Positions 9,623 through 17,534 of a stretch of DNA of 64,000 nucleotides are shown in pieces. The stretch is from Pseudarthrobacter polychromogenes. GTDB taxonomy: Bacteria; Actinomycetota; Actinomycetes; Actinomycetales; Micrococcaceae. The position numbers and the translations under genes were made by a program. Numbering within the stretch: the stretch's first letter is position 1; each line of letters starts with the position of its first letter. The notes beneath the pieces are model-generated. The model was given only the letters and a program-made list of their open reading frames with translations, searched no databases and had not been told where the DNA came from. The stretch lies in assembly GCF_014644495.1 (NCBI RefSeq), contig NZ_BMKU01000004.1, positions 314,948-378,947 of the forward strand, read 5' to 3'.

Positions 9623-11050
9623 ATGCCTACTACTGCAGTCGAAACAATCACAGGCACCGAATCAGCAGAACGAGACGGGATCACCATCCGCAACCCGCGC
9701 ACCGGCGACGTCCTGTGGACCGTGCCGGAGGCCGGACCGGAAACCGTAGCCCGCGCCGTGGACGTTGCCCGGAGCGCAGCTTCGGACTGGGCCTCCACCG
9801 CTCCGTCGGAGCGGGGCGCCGCGCTCCGGACCGCCGCGCGGGCGCTCGATGCCGCCGCCCGGGAACTGGCCGGGCTCAACGCCAGCGAAACGGGTCGGCC
9901 GGTGGACGAATCGCTGGCTGGGATCGCGGCCGGTGTGTCCACGCTGGAGCAGTATGCCGAGCTTGGCCCTGTCCACCGCGGCCTCAGCCTGCGGGGAAGC
10001 CAGCTCGCGTCGGACTACACCGTGGCGGAGCCCCGGGGAGTGGCAGCGCTCCTGACCCCCTGGAACGATCCCGTCGCTGTTGCCTGCGGACTGATCGGTG
10101 CCGCGCTGGTCACCGGCAACACGGTGGTGCACAAGCCCAGCGAGCGCTGCCCGCGCCTCGGCGAGGCGCTGGGGGAGGTCCTGGCCCCGGCGTTCCCGCC
10201 CGGGGTGTTCCAGACAATCACCGGGGGAGCAGGCGTCGGCGCGCTCCTGGCACAGTCTGACGTGGACGTCATCGCACACGTCGGATCCAGTGCTGCCGGT
10301 GCCCATCTTGCCCGTGCAGGGGCACAGTCCGGTGCACATGTCATCCGGGAAAACGGAGGAAACGATCCCCTGCTGGTGGACCGCGACGTCGATCCCGTAT
10401 GGGCGGCAGAACAGGCCGCCATGGGCGCCTTCAGCAACAGCGGCCAGATCTGTGTGGCGGTTGAACGGATCTATGTCCATGAAGCCATCGCCGCGGAGTT
10501 TTGCGCCGCGCTGGAGGCAGAGGCAGCACTCCGGAACGGCAACGGCACGGTGGCCCCGCTGGTGGACGGGCGGATGCGGGACGCGGTCCACGCCCACGTG
10601 GCTGATGCGCTGCAGCAGGGAGCACATGCGGTGGAAGGCGGGACGCTCCCGGACGGTCCGGGCTCCTTCTACCCGGCAACGGTGCTGACCGGATGCACGG
10701 AGCGGATGGAGGTCATGACGGAGGAGACGTTCGGACCTGTTGCGCCGGTCCAGGTGGTGGCATCGTTCGACGACGGCCTGCGGCTGGCGTGCAGCGGCAC
10801 GTACGGCCTCGCCGCCACGGTGCTGTCCGCCAATATCGCCCACATCCAGCAGGCAGTGGCCGCCCTCCCCGTTGGCACCGTGAAAATCAACGAGGTCTTC
10901 GGCGGGGCCCCTGGCGGGGCTGCCCAGCCGCGGGGCATCAGCGGTGCCGGCTTCGGGTACGGTCCCGAACTCCTGGATGAGTTCAGCCGGGTGAAAGTGG
11001 TGCACATTGCGGCGCCGCCGGCGGCTGCCCTGGTCAGGGACCAGCCGTGA
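9623..11050 (+). CDS. Aldehyde dehydrogenase family protein
   Basis: This 475-residue NAD(P)-dependent aldehyde dehydrogenase has its catalytic cysteine at residue 277 in SNSGQICVAVERI and the catalytic glutamate in IRENGGNDPLLV. Other family segments are LTPWNDPVAVACGLIGAALVTGN (cofactor side) and EETFGPVAPVQVV. The ATG follows GGAGG. It ends in a GTGA overlap with the second hldE-like gene, so the two are translationally coupled. The oxidised substrate is unknown; the upstream SDR could supply an aldehyde. Confidence 0.9.
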   Translation: MPTTAVETITGTESAERDGITIRNPRTGDVLWTVPEAGPETVARAVDVARSAASDWASTAPSERGAALRTAARALDAAARELAGLNASETGRPVDESLAGIAAGVSTLEQYAELGPVHRGLSLRGSQLASDYTVAEPRGVAALLTPWNDPVAVACGLIGAALVTGNTVVHKPSERCPRLGEALGEVLAPAFPPGVFQTITGGAGVGALLAQSDVDVIAHVGSSAAGAHLARAGAQSGAHVIRENGGNDPLLVDRDVDPVWAAEQAAMGAFSNSGQICVAVERIYVHEAIAAEFCAALEAEAALRNGNGTVAPLVDGRMRDAVHAHVADALQQGAHAVEGGTLPDGPGSFYPATVLTGCTERMEVMTEETFGPVAPVQVVASFDDGLRLACSGTYGLAATVLSANIAHIQQAVAALPVGTVKINEVFGGAPGGAAQPRGISGAGFGYGPELLDEFSRVKVVHIAAPPAAALVRDQP

Positions 11051-12585
11051 CTACGTCGCCGGAAGCGGCAGATCTTTCCCAGCAGCGTGCCCTTGCGGAG
11101 TGGCTGCCGGGACGGATCGCAGCGGAACGGCCGGCCATCCTGGTGCTGGGCGACGTCATGCTGGACGGCTGGTGGAACGGCAGCATCGAGCGGCTGTGCC
11201 GGGAGGCCCCCGCCCCGGTGGTGGACGTGCAGAGCCGCGAGTCGGTGCCCGGCGGAGCGGCCAATACAGCCATGAATTTGGCTGCCCTGGGGGCCCGTGT
11301 CTCGGTGGCGGGCATCATCGGCACCGACGACGCCGGCGTGGACCTCCGCAACCAGCTCGTGGCAGCCGGGATCGATGTCACGCACCTGCTCGACCACCCG
11401 GACATGGTCACCACCACCAAGATCCGGATCAGCAGCGGCGGCCAGGTGATGCTTCGCATCGATGACTCCGCCAGCTCCGTGCCCGCCGCAGCGCTGGCCG
11501 AACTTGCGGCGTTGGTGCGGTCCGCCGTCGAACACCAGCAGGCGGTGATGGTCTGCGACTACGGCACCGGCGTCCTGGCCGATCCCGTCCGGCGGGCCCT
11601 GGTGGACGCCCTCGCGGGCAGGGGCCGCGGGGAGCCGGGCGGGCGGCCCCTGCTGGTGGTTGACTCCCACGACCCCCGCCCGTGGGCGCCGCTCCACCCG
11701 GACCTGGTAACCCCCAACGCGCAGGAAACGGCGCGGATGCTGGACATCCGGCTCCCGGACGGCCGGGACAGGGTGGCGGAGGTGGGCAGGCACGCCGAGG
11801 CGCTGCTGGAGGCAACGGGTGCGGGGGCCGTGGTGGTCACCCTGGACCGTGACGGAACGGTGCTGCTGAGGCCCGACGGCGTGACGCACCGGACGTGGGC
11901 ACGCCCGGCCGCCGAGAAGCAGGCGTCGGGAGCCGGTGACACGTTCGTGGCCGCGCTGACACTTGCGAGGTCGGCAGGCCTGCCCCTCACGGCCAGCCTG
12001 GACCTGGCGCAGTCAGCCGCCGACGTCGTGGTGCACCAGCCGGGCACGTCGGTTTGCAGTACGGCGCAGCTCAGCCGCTACCTGAAGGCGTTCGCGGACA
12101 CCGCGCTGGACGCCGGCGAGCTTGAACGGCAGCTGGAGCTGCACCGCGCCCAGGACCAGCGCATCGTGCTGACCAACGGCTGCTTCGACGTCCTGCACAG
12201 CGGCCACACCCGCTACCTCAACCAGGCCAAACAGCTGGGGGACATCCTGGTGGTGGCGCTTAACAGTGACCGCTCCGTGCGGCGGCTCAAAGGTGAAGGC
12301 CGTCCCATCAATGCGGTGGCGGACCGGGCGGCCGTGGTGGCGGCGCTGAGCTGCGTGGACTACGTGACCGTTTTTGATACACCCACCGCAGCTCCGTTGA
12401 TCCGGCAGTTGCGTCCCGAGGTTTACGCGAAGGGCGGGGACTACGCCCCGGAGATGCTGGCAGAGACCCCGGCCGTGGAGGAGTACGGCGGCCGCGTGGC
12501 CATCCTGGACTACGTGGCCGACCGTTCCACCACGGCTGTGGTGAACAAGATCCGGGACGGCGAAGGGGCCGTGCAGACCAACTAG
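11047..12585 (+). CDS. hldE: Bifunctional HldE-like heptose-7-phosphate kinase / heptose-1-phosphate adenylyltransferase (copy 2)
   Basis: A 512-residue PfkB-nucleotidyltransferase fusion. The kinase domain shows ILVLGDVMLDGWWNGSIER and GAGD at 295-298; the transferase domain shows TNGCFDVLHSGHTRYL (HSGH 384-387), NSDRSVRRLKGEGRPI and DRSTT. It reads as a more canonical HldE than copy 1. Both copies keep all motifs, so neither looks decayed. They may act on different heptose isomers, or one may be specialised for kinase and the other for adenylyl transfer. GTG start in the stop codon of the aldehyde dehydrogenase. Confidence 0.88.
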   Translation: MTTSPEAADLSQQRALAEWLPGRIAAERPAILVLGDVMLDGWWNGSIERLCREAPAPVVDVQSRESVPGGAANTAMNLAALGARVSVAGIIGTDDAGVDLRNQLVAAGIDVTHLLDHPDMVTTTKIRISSGGQVMLRIDDSASSVPAAALAELAALVRSAVEHQQAVMVCDYGTGVLADPVRRALVDALAGRGRGEPGGRPLLVVDSHDPRPWAPLHPDLVTPNAQETARMLDIRLPDGRDRVAEVGRHAEALLEATGAGAVVVTLDRDGTVLLRPDGVTHRTWARPAAEKQASGAGDTFVAALTLARSAGLPLTASLDLAQSAADVVVHQPGTSVCSTAQLSRYLKAFADTALDAGELERQLELHRAQDQRIVLTNGCFDVLHSGHTRYLNQAKQLGDILVVALNSDRSVRRLKGEGRPINAVADRAAVVAALSCVDYVTVFDTPTAAPLIRQLRPEVYAKGGDYAPEMLAETPAVEEYGGRVAILDYVADRSTTAVVNKIRDGEGAVQTN

Positions 12586-12631
12586 GGTTGAGAGCTGGAC
12601 TGGTTGGGCTGAATGAAGCGGGGCACGGGTA

Positions 12632-13549
12632 ATGGCGAAACGCGGGAAGCCGGGAGGCCGCGGCAGCCGTGCCACGGCGGGCGTGGTGGAGGTTCCCAAA
12701 GGAACCCGGCCGGACGGCCCGGTTGAGGGCGTCTACTACATCGATACCGGCGACTGCGAGCTGATCGCGGACCAGGATAACTCCACCGGCTGGCTCCTGA
12801 AGATCAACGGCGTCATGAGCTCCCACATCGACCTCGCCGACCCGCTGTTCCTGGACTTTGAGTACATGCGGTGGATGGCGGCGCTCATCGAGTCCCGCTG
12901 GCCGCCGTCGGAAGCGTCCTCCGGGCCGAAGCTCCGCGGGCTTCACCTGGGCGGCGGAGCCTGCTCGCTGGCGCGGTACTTCCATGCTGCCTACCCGGAT
13001 GCGCGGCAGGTGGTGGTGGAGCTGGACGGCAAGCTGGCTGAGTACGTCCGCGGCTGGTTCGACCTGCCCAAGGCGCCCCTGCTGCGGCTCCGTGTGGGGG
13101 AGGCCCGCGAGGTTACCGAGACCCTGACGGCGGACACCCGCGACTTCATCATCAGGGATGTGTTCGCCGGGGCCCTTACCCCGCGGCCCCTGACCACCGC
13201 GGAATTCACCCGGCACGTAAAGCGCGTCCTTGCACCCGGGGGGATTTACGTCGTGAACTCCGGTGACGCGCCGGACCTGAAGAACGCCCGGGAGGATGCC
13301 GCCACCATCGCGGCCTCCTTCAAGCACACCGTGATCATCGCGGACCCCGCCATGTTGAAGGGCCGGCGCTACGGAAACATGGTGATGGCGGGCAGCGACA
13401 CCCCGTTTGGCGACGACCCGAAGCTCCACCGGCGGCTCCTGGGCGGCGCGGTCCCGGCACACCTGTGGGACGACGCCCAGGTCCGGGCTTTCGCGGCAGG
13501 GTCACCGGTGCGGCACGATCCGCCTGCAACCCCATCGATTGCTCCGTAA
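12632..13549 (+). CDS. Spermidine-synthase-like methyltransferase-fold protein
   Basis: This 305-residue protein resembles actinobacterial spermidine-synthase-like proteins. The SAM-type Rossmann motif is GLHLGGGACSLARYF, followed by VVVELDGKLAEYVRGWFDL and then DFIIRDVFAGALTPRPLTT. The N-terminal 20 residues are basic and disordered. True aminopropyl transfer is uncertain, since the family in actinobacteria is mostly uncharacterised. It follows the heptose operon by 46 bases and may be co-transcribed. Its TAA (13547-13549) lies inside the left arm of the repeated palindrome described below. Confidence 0.75.
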   Translation: MAKRGKPGGRGSRATAGVVEVPKGTRPDGPVEGVYYIDTGDCELIADQDNSTGWLLKINGVMSSHIDLADPLFLDFEYMRWMAALIESRWPPSEASSGPKLRGLHLGGGACSLARYFHAAYPDARQVVVELDGKLAEYVRGWFDLPKAPLLRLRVGEAREVTETLTADTRDFIIRDVFAGALTPRPLTTAEFTRHVKRVLAPGGIYVVNSGDAPDLKNAREDAATIAASFKHTVIIADPAMLKGRRYGNMVMAGSDTPFGDDPKLHRRLLGGAVPAHLWDDAQVRAFAAGSPVRHDPPATPSIAP

Positions 13550-13587
13550 CTGTCGTTCTCACCCCCGAAAACGACAGTTACGGAGCA
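13540..13587. repeat. Palindromic repeat, copy 1 (bidirectional terminator)
   Basis: Arms 13540-13560 and 13567-13587 pair over 21 bases with one mismatch (position 13558) around a 6-base loop. The core TGCTCCGTAACTGTCGTT recurs at 23787-23846. The stop codons of both convergent genes (13547-13549 on + and 13578-13580 on -) are inside the arms. It probably ends transcription from both sides. Confidence 0.85.
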
Positions 13588-14495
13588 GCCGGCGAGGTTT
13601 TTCCCCGGCCCAGCAGCCATTCCCGGTGTTCGGCCATCTGTTCCCGCAGCGCCTGGACCACCGCTGCCACTGCCGGACGGCGCAGCGAATCCGGCCGCAG
13701 CACCATCCAGTAGGGCAGCAGTTCGGCGATTTCGGCCGGCAGCAGGCGGACCAGGTCAGGGTGGAGGTCGCCCATGAAACAGGGCAGGAAGCCGATCCCC
13801 GCTCCGGCGCGTGTTGCCTCCACGTGGACAAAGACGTTGGTTGAGGTGAGGCCGTCGCGCATGGCGGGCACCAGCCGGCGGGGTGCGTCCAGGTCATCCA
13901 CCTGCAGCATCGAATCCACGAAATAGACCAGCGGATGGTCATTGAGCTCGGCCACCGTGGCTGGCGTGCCGTGCTCGGCCAGGTAGGCGCGCGAGGCGTA
14001 CATCCCCAGCATGTATTCGCCCAGCCGCATGGCCTCGGCGCGGTGCACCTGCGGTTCGCCCACCACCACTTCAATGTCCAGGCCGGAGCGCTGCTGCAGC
14101 GCCCGCCGCGTCATGGTCACCACCTCAACGCTCAGTCCGGGATGGTCCCGCCGCAGCCGCGCCACGGCGGGTGCGGCGATATAGGCACTGAAGCCGTCCG
14201 TTGCAGTCATGCGTACGACGCCGGTAATTGGGTCGGGTGCCCGTCCGGCGGGTCCGAGGGCGCCCACCACCGCTTCGACCTGTTCAGCGGCCTGGACGGC
14301 CTGGGCTCCGAGGTCGGTCAGCTCCCAGCCTCCGGGGGCGCGGGCCAGGACCCTTCCGCCGAGTGCCTTCTCCAGGGAGGCGATCCGGCGTGAGACGGTG
14401 GTGTGGTTCAGGCCCAGTGCCTGCGCGGCGGCCGTGAATTTGGCGGTGCGGGACACCGCCAGGAGTACCAGCAGGTCATCCGGATTGACGTTCAT
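13578..14495 (-). CDS. LysR-family transcriptional regulator
   Basis: This 305-residue LysR-type regulator has an N-terminal winged helix-turn-helix (about residues 4-60: TAKFTAAAQALGLNHTTVSRRIASLEKALGG) and a substrate-binding effector domain starting at TGVVRMTATDGFS. I chose the ATG giving MNVNPDD; the frame allows six more residues upstream. It is divergent from the 3-hydroxybutyrate dehydrogenase gene, the usual layout for a LysR regulator and its target, so it probably controls that gene in response to a small-molecule ligand. Confidence 0.88.
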   Translation of the reverse strand: MNVNPDDLLVLLAVSRTAKFTAAAQALGLNHTTVSRRIASLEKALGGRVLARAPGGWELTDLGAQAVQAAEQVEAVVGALGPAGRAPDPITGVVRMTATDGFSAYIAAPAVARLRRDHPGLSVEVVTMTRRALQQRSGLDIEVVVGEPQVHRAEAMRLGEYMLGMYASRAYLAEHGTPATVAELNDHPLVYFVDSMLQVDDLDAPRRLVPAMRDGLTSTNVFVHVEATRAGAGIGFLPCFMGDLHPDLVRLLPAEIAELLPYWMVLRPDSLRRPAVAAVVQALREQMAEHREWLLGRGKTSPAAP

Positions 14496-14731
14496 ATCTG
14501 CAATTCTGCACACAGTGCGTGCTGCTTTGGTTATTGAAGGCGCATGTCCGTGCAGTAAGACTCAGTGGAGCCATTAGTGCTGGAGATCACAGCGCGTGTC
14601 GCCGTGGACACGGAGGAGAAACCCATGAGCGCTGGACAGCGCCCGGCAGATAGTGCTGCCGGACCTGCCCCGGTAGGCGCTGCGCTGCATGAGCGACCGG
14701 AAAATCTGTTAGAAAGCCCGAGGGGACTGCC

Positions 14732-15481
14732 ATGGAAAACACGTTAAACGGCCGCAAGGCACTGATTACCGGTGGAGCCGGCGGGATCGGGGCCGCCAGC
14801 GCGCGGGCCCTCGCCGCCCGGGGTGCCAAGGTGGTGATCGCGGACGTGGACGCGGCCGCTGCGGAAGCACTTGCGGATGAAGTGGGCGGCACCACCTGGG
14901 CCGTTGACCTGCTGGACGTGGAATCGCTCGCCACCCTGAGCCTTGACTGCGACATCCTGGTGAACAACGCCGGGATCCAGCGCATCAGTCCCATCGAGGA
15001 CTTCGAGCCAGCCGATTTCCGCCGGCTGGTCACCCTCATGCTGGAAGCGCCGTTCCTGCTGATCCGGGCCGCGCTGCCGCACATGTATGCGAACAATTTC
15101 GGCCGGATCATCAACCTCTCCTCGGTGCACGGGATCCGGGCTTCTCCCTTCAAGAGCGCCTACGTTTCCGCCAAGCACGGCCTGGAGGGGCTGAGCAAGG
15201 TGACGGCGCTGGAGGGCGGGGAGCACGGCGTTACCTCCAACTGCATCAACCCCGGCTATGTGCGCACGCCGCTGGTGGAGTCGCAGATCGCGGACCAGGC
15301 CAAGGTCCACGGAATCCCGGAATCGGAGGTCCTGGCCAAAATCATGCTGACCGAGTCCGCCGTGAAACGCTTGGTGGAGCCCGAAGAGGTGGCCTCACTT
15401 GTGGCATGGCTCGCGTCGGACCACGCGGGCATGGTGACCGGCGCCAGCTACACCATGGATGGCGGCTGGTCGGCCCGCTAG
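14732..15481 (+). CDS. bdhA: 3-hydroxybutyrate dehydrogenase (SDR)
   Basis: This 249-residue SDR would oxidise 3-hydroxybutyrate to acetoacetate with NAD+. The cofactor motif is TGGAGGIG; LVNNAGIQRISPIEDF, NLSSVHGIRASPFKSAY and YVSAKHG with the catalytic Tyr/Lys, and PGYVRTPLVE, are the pattern of BdhA rather than of generic SDRs. The AGxQ and HG segments in particular match that subgroup. The start is ATG at 14732. No acetoacetyl-CoA transferase or thiolase is adjacent. It probably responds to the divergent LysR regulator. Confidence 0.82.
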   Translation: MENTLNGRKALITGGAGGIGAASARALAARGAKVVIADVDAAAAEALADEVGGTTWAVDLLDVESLATLSLDCDILVNNAGIQRISPIEDFEPADFRRLVTLMLEAPFLLIRAALPHMYANNFGRIINLSSVHGIRASPFKSAYVSAKHGLEGLSKVTALEGGEHGVTSNCINPGYVRTPLVESQIADQAKVHGIPESEVLAKIMLTESAVKRLVEPEEVASLVAWLASDHAGMVTGASYTMDGGWSAR

Positions 15482-15494
15482 CCGCCCGGCACAG

Positions 15495-15557
15495 GAGTTT
15501 TTGTCCAGATATGCAGGCGTCCGCGGCCTTCAGCCCTGCATATCTGGACAAAAACTC
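15495..15557. terminator. Perfect 23-bp inverted repeat between convergent genes
   Basis: Arms 15495-15517 and 15535-15557 are exact complements (GAGTTTTTGTCCAGATATGC plus AGG) around a 17-base loop. The stop codon of the - strand gene (15556-15558) begins in the right arm. The run of T/A near the outer edges gives a U-tract in either direction, so a bidirectional terminator is likely. Its sequence is unrelated to the palindrome at 13540. Confidence 0.8.
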
Positions 15558-15819
15558 AATCCAGCTGTTTGATTTGCCGGTGGTCGTAGAAGAACACGCC
15601 GTGGACGGTATCCACGCCCACTGATGTTCCCTGCTGGAAAACCACCAATCCCTCGCGGCGGCCCTTGAAAGGGTCATCCGCCACCACGGCGTCGCCGATT
15701 CTATAGGGTGACCGCGGGGCGAAGGGCTTCAGCATGCGGTTCCATGTTTGGGCTGCAACCTTGGTCAGGCTGACGGGCCGGCCCATGCTCGATGGGTCCC
15801 GGACAACGGCTTTGGCCAT
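15556..15819 (-). CDS. Small hypothetical protein
   Basis: An 87-residue protein with no membrane segment. The C-terminal half (YRIGDAVVADDPFKGRREGLVVFQQGTSVGVDTVHGVFFYDHRQIKQLD) resembles a small beta-barrel. I chose the ATG at 15819 because GAGGAG lies 9 bases before it; a TTG three codons upstream is possible but too near that site. I recognise no named family. The stop lies at the edge of the 23-bp palindrome. Confidence 0.65.
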   Translation of the reverse strand: MAKAVVRDPSSMGRPVSLTKVAAQTWNRMLKPFAPRSPYRIGDAVVADDPFKGRREGLVVFQQGTSVGVDTVHGVFFYDHRQIKQLD

Positions 15820-16012
15820 GTGTACCAACTCCTCGGAAGCGGCGCAGGCCGCTCACTCGCGGTGCAGGTTAACCGGAATGTTCCCAGCAGAGGGCGGCCC
15901 TCCACATTCCGGCTGGCACCTTACGTAAAAGCTATGCACTATTCACACCAGTCACACCAGTAACAGGTACTCGCTTTTGCCGGACCCGCTACTTGCCTCT
16001 TGCGTCAACGAA

Positions 16013-16405
16013 TCAACGCTGGCCGTTGACGATGTCCTCTGCGTTCTCGAAGGCCCATGCCACCAGCGGAACCAGCAGTGCGCTCAGCTCATAGCCGCGT
16101 TCGGTAAGGCTGTAATCCACGCGGGGCGGAATAACCGGCTGCGCATCCCGGCGGACCAGGCCGTCCCGTTCCAGAGTCTTGAGGGTCTGCGCCAGCATCT
16201 TTTCACTGATTCCTTCAGCCCGGCGACGCAGGTCGCTCCACCGCTGCTCGCCTTCCGAAAGCGCAAGCAGGATAAGGACGCCCCACTTGCTGGTGACGTG
16301 GTCCAGCACAGTCCGGCTGGGGCAGCCGGCCGGGAACACGCCGTCGGCAAGGTCAACCGGGAGGGGCGCCGCTTGGGGCGCACGGCTGTTGGCACTAACT
16401 TTCAT
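16013..16405 (-). CDS. HxlR-family transcriptional regulator
   Basis: This 130-residue winged-helix regulator has the HxlR core: CPSRTVLDHVTSKWGVLILLALSEG, then RRRAEGISEKMLAQTLKTLERDGLV and VPPRVDYSLTERGYEL-type wing residues. CPS near residue 30 may be the redox-sensitive cysteine seen in quinone/aldehyde-sensing members. It is divergent from the NmrA-like reductase gene and an inverted repeat sits directly before its start codon, so it is probably an autoregulated repressor of that reductase. Confidence 0.88.
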   Translation of the reverse strand: MKVSANSRAPQAAPLPVDLADGVFPAGCPSRTVLDHVTSKWGVLILLALSEGEQRWSDLRRRAEGISEKMLAQTLKTLERDGLVRRDAQPVIPPRVDYSLTERGYELSALLVPLVAWAFENAEDIVNGQR

Positions 16406-16407
16406 GT

Positions 16408-16434
16408 GAGTACCTTACCTTAAAGTGCGTACTC
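16408..16434. promoter_or_regulatory. Putative HxlR operator
   Basis: GAGTAC (16408-16413) and GTACTC (16429-16434) form an inverted repeat with centres 21 bases apart, two bases before the HxlR start codon and upstream of the divergent reductase. HxlR/YodB-type regulators typically bind such TAC/GTA dyads. Confidence 0.5.
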
Positions 16435-16502
16435 TCTTTTAGGAAGTAATCAGGAGTGCGTGTGGTTGTGCTTCATGTCAGACACCCTACGAAAGGAATT
16501 TC

Positions 16503-17366
16503 ATGAGCATCGTCATCACCGGAGCAACCGGCCAGCTGGGCCGCCACGTCATCGAGGCCCTGCTGGAGCGCAACGTCCCTGCCGGGGAGATTGTGGCCAC
16601 GGGGCGCTCCGTGGAAAAGCTGGCAGGCCTTGCCGGGCGCGGCGTGCAGGTCAAAGCAATGGACTACGCGGACGCGTCCTCAGTGGCCGCGGCACTGAAG
16701 GGCGCCCGGAAGCTGCTCCTCATTTCCGGCAGCGAGGTGGGCCAGCGGGTGGAGCAGCACCGCACCGTGATCGAAGCCGCGAAGGCGGAAGGTGTGGAGC
16801 TGTTGGCCTACACCAGCATCGCCAACGCCGACAGCTCGGGGATGAAGCTGGCAGCCGAGCACCGGGCCACGGAGGCCATCCTGCGGGAATCGGGGGTGCC
16901 CTTCGTCCTCCTGCGCAATGGCTGGTACCTCGAGAACTACACGGACCAGCTGCCCGGGACCCTGGCCCAGGGCGCCCTGGCCGGGAGTGCAGGGGACGGA
17001 CAGGTCAGCGGCGCCGCGCGTGCTGACTATGCCCATGCCGCTGCTGCCGTGCTCTTGGCGGAGGGCCAGGCGGGCACTGTGTACGAACTGGGCGGTGACG
17101 AGGCCTTCAGCATGGCGGACCTCGCAGCCGAAATCAGCTCGGCCACCGGCAAGACCATCACGTACAACGACTTGCCTGCACAGGAATACGCCGGCCTGCT
17201 GACCGGGGCCGGAGTGCCGGAGCCGTTCGCGGAGATCCTGGCGGACTCCGACCTGGGCATCGCCCGCGGGGACCTCCTGGTAAGCAGCGGGGACCTGCGC
17301 AGGTTGATAGGACGGCCTGCCACCTCGTTGGCTGAGGCTGTGCGGGCTGCTGCAGCCGCCGTATAG
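16503..17366 (+). CDS. NmrA-like NAD(P)-dependent oxidoreductase (QorB type)
   Basis: This 287-residue atypical SDR matches the NAD(P)H:quinone oxidoreductase 2 (YtfG/QorB) type. The N-terminal motif is TGATGQLGRHVIEALLER, followed by LLISGSEVGQRVEQHRTVIEAA, YTSIANAD and RNGWYLENYT. The canonical Tyr-x3-Lys is absent, as is normal in this group. AAAGGA precedes the ATG. Together with the divergent HxlR regulator this looks like a quinone or electrophile defence pair. Confidence 0.85.
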   Translation: MSIVITGATGQLGRHVIEALLERNVPAGEIVATGRSVEKLAGLAGRGVQVKAMDYADASSVAAALKGARKLLLISGSEVGQRVEQHRTVIEAAKAEGVELLAYTSIANADSSGMKLAAEHRATEAILRESGVPFVLLRNGWYLENYTDQLPGTLAQGALAGSAGDGQVSGAARADYAHAAAAVLLAEGQAGTVYELGGDEAFSMADLAAEISSATGKTITYNDLPAQEYAGLLTGAGVPEPFAEILADSDLGIARGDLLVSSGDLRRLIGRPATSLAEAVRAAAAAV

Positions 17367-17534
17367 CGGCCGTACCGCCTGCGTTTGCACTGGGCGTGCG
17401 GGCCGGGATGACCACGGACAGCGGCGGGGTCCGTCCACAAGGCGGTCCCGCCGTCGTCCGCCCCCCTTGACTTGGTGTCGGCGTTTCCTTACGTTGGGGG
17501 CCTGCTGCCAGCGGCGGCCCAAAGGAGATCGAGC

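Noticed and set aside
9662..11005. Long minus-strand frame opposite the aldehyde dehydrogenase
   Set aside because: Codon-phase shadow of a gene with clear catalytic motifs; no family resemblance.
14565..14731. Small ORF upstream of the 3-hydroxybutyrate dehydrogenase
   Set aside because: It overlaps the start of the dehydrogenase and shows no conserved pattern; more likely leader and promoter.
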